Assembly (NCBI RefSeq): GCF_026212465.1
Contig: NC_080052.1
Coordinates: forward strand, 13,265,434 to 13,329,433
DNA from: Amaranthus tricolor
Taxonomy: Eukaryota > Streptophyta > Magnoliopsida > Caryophyllales > Amaranthaceae
DNA length: 64,000 bases
Reading direction: 5' to 3'
Position numbers and translations under genes: made by a program. Under the pieces are notes generated by a model. That model was not told the origin of the DNA and ran no database searches. It saw only the letters and a program-made list of their open reading frames with translations. Numbering within the stretch: position 1 is the first letter of the stretch; each line of letters opens with the position of its first letter. Shown piece after piece: positions 51,983 to 64,000 of the stretch.

Positions 51983-52266
51983 ATGACAAAAGATCGTTCT
52001 TGGATGTATGGAAGCATTGAATCGTCGAAATTTATTGATGGCGTATTAGAATTTTGTAGTATTGCGGTTGAACATAAAGTTAGGACGGGGGGAGTTGGTT
52101 TTTATTGCCCATGTATCAGTTGTGGCAATGTATCAAAGGTAGATAGTGTTGATATCCTTAGGGCACATACTCCCCTCCCTTTATCCATCCAAAATCAGTG
52201 GATCAAGATGATGTAGATTTTGTTTATATGCGTGTAGATCACACGTAAGGAATACATTTGAATTAA
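51983..52266 (+). pseudogene. CACTA C ORF1 remnant, TNP2 core deleted
   Basis: The ATG at 51983 opens the same N-terminal domain as copies A and B (MTKDRSWMYGSIES, CPCISCGNV). After VDSVDILRAHT, at about 52169, the frame jumps to text from the very end of TNP2 (a PLSIQNQW-like out-of-frame piece, then MRVDHT near 52228) and the ORF1 stop region near 52264. About 3 kb present in copy B is gone. The remaining short frame (to 52216) keeps the Cys cluster but no catalytic core. It could be a transposase-less CACTA that depends on another copy. Confidence 0.9.
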
Positions 52267-52278
52267 GTGATTCTCAAG

Positions 52279-52442
52279 GTATGAATTTTAAACTTTTAAA
52301 AGTTTTTTTGGCACTTTCGCGCATAAAGTAGCTCAAACTTGGTTGGTTTTGCATGAAACTTTGAACACAACACTATTTGATATATATTATTTTGTTGAAC
52401 GTATTAGGATTGTAAATCATAGTCATATTCTTAATATTACTT
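52279..52442 (+). repeat. Single satellite-like monomer in ORF2 leader intron (copy C)
   Basis: Starts at AAG/GTATG and holds GGCACTTTCGCGCATAAAGT, CACTATTTGATATATATTAT and AATCATAGTCATATTC. A TTTCAG acceptor lies at 52476-52481, before the ATG at 52495, so it may be an intron (inference). Confidence 0.88.
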
Positions 52443-52494
52443 AGCTTATGTTCTAATATATTTCTATTCATACTCTTTCAGGTACTGATATACA

Positions 52495-55752
<3,258 letters not shown>

Positions 55753-58700
55753 GTACACAAATTCGATTTTATGCGTTTTTAAGATTTTTAGGCACTTTTG
55801 CGCATAAAGTAGCTCAAACTTGGTTTGTTTTGCACGAAACTTGGCACACAACAGTATTTGGTATATATTATTGTGTTGAAGTGGTTAGAATTAAAAATCA
55901 TAGTCATATACTAGAAATTACGTGTTAAGTTGCGAAATTATGCGTTTTTAAGCTTTTTTGGCACTTTTGCGCATAAATTAGCTCAAACTTGGTTTGTTTT
56001 GCACGAAATTTGGCACACAACAATATTTGGTATATATTATTGTGGTGAAGTGGTTAGAATTGGAAATCATCGTCATATGCTAGAAATTACGTGTTAAGTT
56101 GCGATTTTATGCGTTTTTAAGCTATTTTGGCACTCTTACGCATAAAGTAGCACAAACTTGGTTTGTTTTGCACGAAAATTGGCACACAACACTATTTGGT
56201 ATATATTATATTATGGAAATGATTAGAATTGAAAATCATAGTCATATGTTAGAAATTACGTGTTAAGTTGCGATATTATGCGTTTTTAAGCTTTTTTTGC
56301 ACTTTTGCGCACAAAGTAGGTCAAACTTTGTTTGTTTTGCACAAAACTTGGCACACAACACTATTTGGTACATATTATTGTGTTGAAGTGGTTAAAATTT
56401 AAAATCATAGTCATATGCTATAAATTACGTGTTAAGTTGCGATTTTATGCGTTTTTAAGCGTTTTTGGCACTTTTGCGCATAAAGTAGCTCAAACTTGGT
56501 TTGTTTTGCACGAAACTTGGCACACAACACTTTTTGGTATATATTATTGTGTTTAAGTGGTTAGAATTTAAAATCATAGTCATATGCTAGAAATTACGTG
56601 TTAAGATGCGATTTTATGCGTTTATAAGAGTTTTTGGCACTTTTGCGCATAAAGTAGTTTGTTTTGCACGAAACTTGGCAAACAACACTATTTGGTATAT
56701 ATTATTGTGTTGAAGTGGTTAAAATTTAAAATTATAGTCATATGCTAGAAATTACGTGTTATGTTGCGATATTATGCGTTTTTAAGCTTTTTTGGCAGTT
56801 TTGCGCCTAAAGTAGGTCAAACTTGGTTTGTTTTGCATGAAACTTGGCATACAACACTATTTTGTATATATTATTGTGTTGAAGTGGTTAAAATTGAAAA
56901 TCATAGTCATATGCTATAAATTACGTGTTAAGTTGCGATTTTAAGCGTTTTTAAGCTTTTTTGGCACTTTTGCGCATAACGTAGCTCAAACTTGGTTTGT
57001 TTTGCACGAACCTTAGCACACAACACTATTTTGTTTATAGTGTTGAAGAGGTTAGAATTGAAAATCATAGTCATATGATAGAAATTACATGTTAAGTTGC
57101 GATTTTAAGGGCTTTTAAGCATTTTTGGCACTTTTGCGTATAAAGTAGCACAAACTTTGTTTATTTAACACGAAACTTGGCACACAACACTATTTGGTAT
57201 ATATTATTGTGTTGAAGTGGTTAGAATTTTAAATCATAGTCATATGCTAGAAATTACATGTTAAGTTGCGATTTTACGGGTTTTTAAGCGTTTTTGGAAG
57301 TTTTGCGCATAAAGCATGAAACATGGCACACAACACTATATGGTATATATTATTGTTTTGAAGTGGTTAGAATTTAAAATGATAGTTTTATGCTAGAAAT
57401 AACATGTAAAGTTGCGATTTTAACAGTTTTTAAGCGTTTTTGGCACTTTTGCGCATAAAGTAGCTCAAACTTGGTTTGTTTTGCACGAAACTTGGCACAC
57501 AACAAAATTTGGTATATATTATTGTGTTCAATTGGTTAGAATTGAAAATCATAGTCATATGCTAGAAAATACGTGTTAAGTTGCGATTTTATGCGTTTTT
57601 AAGCTTTTTTTGGTACTTTTGCGCATAAAGTAGCTCAAACTTGGTTTGTTTTGCACGAAACTTGGCACACAACACTATTTGGTATATATATTATTGTGTT
57701 GAAGTGGTTTAAAATTGAAAATCATAGTCATATGCAATAAATTACGTGTTATGTTGCGATTTTATGCGTTTTTAGACGTTTTTGGCACTTTTGCGCATAA
57801 AGTAGCTCAAACTTGGTTTGTTTTGCATGAAACTTGGCACACAACACTATTTGGTATATATTATTGTGTTTAAGTGGTTAGAATTTTAAATCATAGTCCT
57901 ATGCTAGAAATTACGTGTTAAGTTGCGATTTTATGCATTTTTAAGCTTTTTTGGCACTTTTGCGCATAAAGTAGTTTGTTTTGCACGAAACTTGGCAAAC
58001 AACGCTATTTGGTATATATGATTGTGTTGAAGTGTTTTGAATTAAAAATCATAGTCATATGCTAGAAATTACGTGTTAAGTTGCGATATTATGCGTTTTT
58101 AAGCTTTTTTGGCACTTTTGCGCAAAAAGTAGGTCAAACTTGGTTTGTTTTGCACGAAACTTGGAACACAACACTATTTGGTATATATTATTGTGTTGAA
58201 GTGGTTAAAATTGAAAATCATACTCATATGCTAAAAATTACGTGTTAAGTTGCGATTTTAAGGGCTTTTAAGCATTTTTGGCACTTTTGCGTATAAAGTA
58301 GCACAAACTTTGTTTGTTTAGCATGAAACTTGGCACTCAACACTATTTCGTATAATTATTGTGTTGAAGTGGTTAGAATTGAAAATCATAGTCATAAGTT
58401 AGAAATTACATGTTAAGTTGCGATTTTATGTGTTTTTAATCGTTTTTGGAACTTTTGCGCATAAAGTAGGTCAAACTTTGTTTATTTTGCACGAAACATG
58501 GCACACAATACTATTTGGTATATATTATTGTATTGAAGTGGTTAGAATTTAAAATAATAATTTTATGCTAGAAATTACATGTAAAATTGTGATTTTAACG
58601 GTTTTTAAGCGTTTTTGGCAGTTTTGCGCATAAAGTAGCTCAAACTTGGTTTGTTTTGCACGAAACTTGGCACACAACACAATTTGGTATATATTATTGT

Positions 58701-61700
58701 GTTCAATTGGTTAGAATTGAAAATCATAGTCATATGCTCGAAAATACGTGTTAAGTTGCGATTTTATGCGTTTTTAATCTTTTTTTTGGCACTTTTGCAT
58801 AAAGTAGGTCAAACTTGGTTTGTTTTGCACGAAACTTGGCACACGACACTATTTGGTATATATTATTGTGTTGAAGTGGTTAAAATTGAGAATGATAGTC
58901 ATATGCTAAAAATTACGTGTTAAGTTGCGATTTTAAGGGCTTTAAAGCATTTTTGGCACTTTTGCGTATAAAGTAGCACAAACTTTGTTTGTTTAGCACG
59001 AAACTTGGCACACAACACTATTTGGTATAATTATTGTGTTGAAGTGGTTAGAATTGAAAATCATAGTCATATGCTAGAAATTACATGTTAAGTTGCTATT
59101 TTAAGGGTTTTTAAGCGTTTTTGGAACTTTTGCGCATAAAATAGGTCAAACTTCGTTTCTTTTGCACGAAACATGGTTCACAACACTATTTGGTATATAT
59201 TATTGTATTGAAGTGGTTAGAATTTAAAATGATAGTTTTATGCTAGAAATTACATGTAAAATTGTGATTTTAACGGTTTTTAAGCGTTTTTTGGCACTTT
59301 TGCGCATAAAGTAGCTCAAACTTGGTTTGTTTTGCACGAAACTTGGCACACAACACAATTTGGTATATATTATTGTGTTAAATTGGTTAGAATTGAAAAT
59401 CATAGTCATATGCTAGAAAATACATGTTAAGTTGCGATTTTATGCATTTTTAAGCTTTTTTTTGGTACTTTTGCGCATAAAGTAGCTCAAACTTGGTTTG
59501 TTTTGCACGAAACTTGGCACACAACACTATTTGGTATATATTATTGTGTTGAAGTGGTTAAAATTGAAAATCATAGTCATATGCAATAAATTACGTGTTA
59601 TGTTGCGATTTTATGCGTTTTTAGACGTTTTTGGCACTTTTGCGCATAAAGTAGCTCAAACTTGGTTTGTTTTGCATGAAACTTGGCACAGAACACTATT
59701 TGGTATATATTATTGTGTTTAAGTGGTTAGAATTTTAAATCATAGTCCTATGCTAGAAATTACGTGTTAAGTTGCGATTTTATGCATTTTTAAGCTTTTT
59801 TGGCACTTTTGCGCATAAAGTAGTTTGTTTTGCACGAAACTTGGCAAACAACACTATTTGGTATATATGATTGTGTTGAAGTGTTTTGAATTAAAAATCA
59901 TAGTCATATGCTAGAAATTACGTGTTAAGTTGCGATATTATGCGTTTTTAAGCTTTTTTGGCACTTTTGCGCAAAAAGTAGGTCAAACTTGGTTTGTTTT
60001 GCACGAAACTTGGCACACAACACTATTTGGTATATATTATTGTGTTGAAGTGGTTAAAATTGAAAATCATAGTCATATGCTAAAAATTACGTGTTAAGTT
60101 GCGATTTTAAGGGCTTTTAAGCATTTTTGGCACTTTTGCGTATAAAGTAGCACAAACTTTGTTTGTTTAGCATGAAACTTGGCACTCAACACTATTTCGT
60201 ATAATTATTGTGTTGAAGTGGTTAGAATTGAAAAATCATAGTCATAAGCTAGAAATTACATGTTAAGTTGCGATTTTAAGTGTTTTTAAGCATTTTTGGA
60301 ACTTTTGCGCATAAAGTAGGTCAAACTTTGTTTATTTTGCACGAAACATGGCACACAATACTATTTGGTATATATTATTGTATTGAAGTGGTTAGAATTT
60401 AAAATAATAGTTTTATGCTAGAAATTACATGTAAAATTGTGATTTTAACGGTTTTTAAGCGTTTTTGGCAGTTTTGCGCATAAAGTAGCTCAAACTTGGT
60501 TTGTTTTGCATGAAACTTGGCACACAACACAATTTGGTATATATTATTGTGTTCAATTGGTTAGAATTGAAAATCATAGTCATATGCTCGAAAATACGTG
60601 TTAAGTTGCGATTTTATGCGTTTTTAATCTTTTTTTGGCACTTTTGCATAAAGTAGGTCAAACTTGGTTTGTTTTGCACGAAACTTGGCACACGACACTA
60701 TTTGGTATATATTATTGTGTTGAAGTGGTTAAAATTGAGAATGATAGTCATATGCTAAAAATTACGTGTTAAGTTGCGATTTTAAGGGCTTTAAAGCATT
60801 TTTGGCACTTTTGCGTATAAAGTAGCACAAACTTTGTTTGTTTAGCACGAAACTTGGCACACAACACTATTTGGTATAATTATTGTGTTGAAGTGGTTAG
60901 AATTGAAAATCATAGTCATATGCTAGAAATTACATGTTAAGTTGCTATTTTAAGGGTTTTTAAGCGTTTTTGGAACTTTTGCGCATAAAATAGGTCAAAC
61001 TTCGTTTCTTTTGCACGAAACATGGTTCACAACACTATTTGGTATATATTATTGTATTGAAGTGGTTAGAATTTAAAATGATAGTTTTATGCTAGAAATT
61101 ACATGTAAAATTGTGATTTTAAACGGTTTTTAAGCGTTTTTGGCACTTTTGCGCATAAAGTAGCTCAAACTTGGTTTGTTTTGCACGAAACTTGGCACAC
61201 AACACAATTTGGTATATATTATTGTGTTAAATTGGTTAGAATTGAAAATCATAGTCATATGCTAGAAAATACGTGTTAAGTTGCGATTTTATGCATTTTT
61301 AAGCTTTTTTTGGTACTTTTGCGCATAAAGTAGCTCAAACTTGGTTTGTTTTGCACGAAACTTGGCACACAACACTATTTGGTATATATTATTGTGTTGA
61401 AGTGGTTAAAATTGAAAATCATAGTCATATGCAATAAATTACGTGTTATGTTGCGATTTTATGCGTTTTTAGACGTTTTTGGCACTTTTGCGCATAAAGT
61501 AGCTCAAACTTGGTTTGTTTTGCATGAAACTTGGCACAGAACACTATTTGGTATATATTATTGTGTTTAAGTGGTTAGAATTTTAAATCATAGTCCTATG
61601 CTAGAAATTACGTGTTAAGTTGCGATTTTATGCATTTTTAAGCTTTTTTGGCACTTTTGCGCATAAAGTAGTTTGTTTTGCACGAAACTTGGCAAACAAC

Positions 61701-64000
61701 GCTATTTGGTATATATGATTGTGTTGAAGTGTTTTGAATTAAAAATCATAGTCATATGCTAGAAATTACGTGTTAAGTTGCGATATTATGCGTTTTTAAG
61801 CTTTTTTTGGCACTTTTGCGCAAAAAGTAGGTCAAACTTGGTTTGTTTTGCACGAAACTTGGCACACAACACTATTTGGTATATATTATTGTGTTGAAGT
61901 GGTTAAAATTGAAAATCATAGTCATATGCTAAAAATTACGTGTTAAGTTGCGATTTTAAGGGCTTTTAAGCATTTTTGGCACTTTTGCGTATAAAGTAGC
62001 ACAAACTTTGTTTGTTTAGCATGAAACTTTGCACTCAACACTATTTCGTATAATTATTGTGTTGAAGTGGTTAGAATTGAAAATCATAGTCATAAGCTAG
62101 AAATTACATGTTAAGTTGCGATTTTAAGTGTTTTTAAGCATTTTTGGAACTTTTGCGCATAAAGTAGGTCAAACTTTGTTTATTTTGCACGAAACATGGC
62201 ACACAATACTATTTGGTATATATTATTGTATTGAAGTGGTTAGAATTTAAAATAATAGTTTTATGCTAGAAATTACATGTAAAATTGTGATTTTAACGGT
62301 TTTTAAGCGTTTTTGGCAGTTTTGCGCATAAAGTAGCTCAAACTTGGTTTGTTTTGCACGAAACTTGGCACACAACACAATTTGGTATATATTATTGTGT
62401 TCCATTGGTTAGAATTGAAAATCATAGTCATATGCTCGAAAATACGTGTTAAGTTGCGATTTTATGCGTTTTTAATCTTTTTTTTGGCACTTTTGCGCAT
62501 AAAGTAGGTCAAACTTGGTTTGTTTTGCACGAAACTTGGCACACGACACTATTTGGTATATATTATTGTGTTGAAGTTGTTAAAATTGAGAATGATAGTC
62601 ATATGCTAAAAATTACGTGTTAAGTTGCGATTTTAAGGGCTTTAAAGCATTTTTGGCACTTTTGCGTATAAAGTAGCACAAACTTTGTTTGTTTAGCACG
62701 AAACTTGGCACACAACACTATTTGGTATAATTATTGTGTTGAAGTGGTTAGAATTGAAAATCATAGTCATATGCTAGAAATTACATGTTAAGTTGCTATT
62801 TTAAGGGTTTTTAAGCGTTTTTGGAACTTTTGCGCATAAAATAGGTCAAACTTCGTTTCTTTTGCACGAAACATGGTTCACAACACTATTTGGTATATAT
62901 TATTGTATTGAAGTGGTTAGAATTTAAAATGATAGTTTTATGCTAGAAATTACATGTAAAATTGTGATTTTAACGGTTTTTAAGCGTTTTTGGCACTTTT
63001 GCGCATAAAGTAGCTCAAACTTGGTTTGTTTTGCACGAAACTTGGCACACAAACACAATTTGGTATATATTATTGTGTTAAATTTGTTAGAATTGAAAAT
63101 CATAGTCATATGCTAGAAAATACGTGTTAAGTTGCGATTTTATGCGTTTTTAAGCTTTTTTTGGCACTTTGCGCTTAAAGTAGATCAAACTTGGTTTGTT
63201 TTGCACGAAACTTGGCACACAACACTATTTGGTATATATTATTGTGTTGAAGTGGTTAAAATTGAAAATCATAGTCATGTGCAATATATTAAGTGTTATG
63301 TTGCGATTTTATGCGTTTTTAGGCGTTTTTTTGCATTTTTGCGCATAAAGTAGCTCAAACTTGGTTTGTTTTGCATGAAAACTTGGCACACAACGCTATT
63401 TGGTATATATTATTGTGTTTAAGTGGTTAGAATTTTAAATTACAGTCCTATGCTAGAAATTACGTGTTACGTTACGATTTTATGAATTTTTAAGTGTTTT
63501 TGGAAATTTTGCGCATAAAGTAGTTTGTTTTGCATGAAACTTGGCAAACAACGCTATTTGGTATATATTATTTTGTTGAAGTGGTTTGAATTGAAAATCA
63601 TAGTCTATGCTAGAAATTACGTGTTATGTTGCGATATTATGCGTTTTTAAGCTTTTTTGGCACTTTTGCACATAAAGAGTAGGTCAAACTTGGTTTGTTT
63701 TGCACGAAACTTGGCACACAACACTATTTGGTATATATTATTGTGTTGAAGTTGTTAAAATTGAAAATCATAGTCATATGCTATAAATTACGTGTTAAGT
63801 TGCGATTTTATGCGTTTTTAAGCGTTTTTTGGCACTTTTGCGCATAAATTAGCTCAAACTTGGTTTGTTTTGCACGAAACATGGCACACAACAATATTTG
63901 GTATATATTATTGTGTTGAAGTGGTTAGAATTGGAAATCATAGTCATATGCTATAAATTACGTGTTAAGTTGCGATTTTATGCGTTTTTAAGCGTTTTTT
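55753..64000 (+). repeat. 168-bp satellite array, continues beyond window
   Basis: About 49 tandem monomers. Consensus words: GATTTTATGCGTTTTTAAGC, GGCACTTTTGCGCATAAAGT, AGCTCAAACTTGGTTTGTTT, ACTATTTGGTATATATTATT, AAAATCATAGTCATATGC. The first monomer begins at the splice donor of exon 9. Monomers before about 56,650 vary; after that they fall into a higher-order pattern. The frames through it (HKVAQTWFVLHETWHTT) are by-products of the repeat. Confidence 0.97.
57970..63518 (+). repeat. Higher-order repeat, 11 monomers (~1,848 bp), three full copies
   Basis: A marker monomer lacking the CTCAAACTTGG word (AAAGTAGTTTGTTTTGCACG) occurs at 56653, 57970, 59819, 61667 and 63519, spacings 1317, 1849, 1848 and 1852. 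A second marker (GAATTTTAAATCATAGTCCT) is at 57881, 59730 and 61578, with a slightly changed copy at 63430. The stretches 59498-59722 and 61346-61570 code for the same 74 residues. 56653-57969 looks like a shortened older copy. Confidence 0.93.

Noticed and set aside
55753..63353. Recurring 60-90-codon frames with HETWHTTLFGIYYC text
   Set aside because: They are phases of the satellite monomer, each ending at the same place in the monomer, with no start context or codon signal. They are kept only as a lead on the origin of the monomer.

Overview
The window is nuclear DNA of a flowering plant, very probably a eudicot and probably from centromere-like or other heterochromatin. It is AT-rich. 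It holds Sirevirus-type Copia retrotransposons primed by initiator-Met tRNA, CACTA (En/Spm) transposons with TNP2, Transposase_24 and Ulp1-like coding regions, a PIF/Harbinger transposon, a Ty3/Gypsy LTR remnant, and long 168-bp satellite arrays. I see no intact host gene, no rRNA or tRNA gene and no CRISPR. Every coding region seen is transposon-derived and broken by stops, frameshifts or deletions. The species cannot be fixed from the sequence alone.

Left part (1-31 kb). A short satellite block (1-405) abuts a Sirevirus-like Copia element, Copia-1 (LTRs 406-1891 and 9578-11019), with gag, pol and an extra env-like reading frame. A second, truncated gag follows its 3' LTR directly. From 11,991 to 31,028 there are minus-strand CACTA copies. 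Copy D is a fragment (11,991-13,063). Copy A is the outer element: its 5' end is the TIR at 31,028 and its 3' part runs down to 14,516. Copy B (17,644-29,138) is nested inside the TNP2 gene of copy A, with a GAC target duplication on both sides. Satellite arrays lie between D and A (13,064-14,515) and inside B (19,091-21,038). Each array carries a copy of the same small solo LTR.

Middle part (31-50.7 kb). A minus-strand Copia element (Copia-2) runs from about 31.0 to 37.5 kb. A Ty3/Gypsy 3' region and LTR follow (38.1-41.05 kb), then a stretch of AT-rich sequence with little recognisable content. A PIF/Harbinger element (44,556-48,517) has separate transposase and Myb/SANT-like genes. Next come a 268-bp near-perfect palindrome and two related MITE-like repeats.

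Right part (50.7-64 kb). CACTA copy C lies on the plus strand. Its TNP2 gene is almost completely deleted, but the Transposase_24/Ulp1-like gene is recognisable. After the 73-bp exon 9 the sequence passes straight into an 8.2-kb satellite array that fills the rest of the window. The array shows a higher-order repeat of about 1,848 bp (11 x 168 bp).

The most interesting point is the link between the satellite and the CACTA family. Satellite-like monomers sit at two fixed places in these transposons, both in presumed introns: in the ORF2 leader, and after exon 9 of the Ulp1-like region. In both copies that reach exon 9 the array starts exactly at the exon 9 splice donor, in the place where the exon with the catalytic Cys is expected. 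This suggests the satellite was born in, or is carried by, the transposon.
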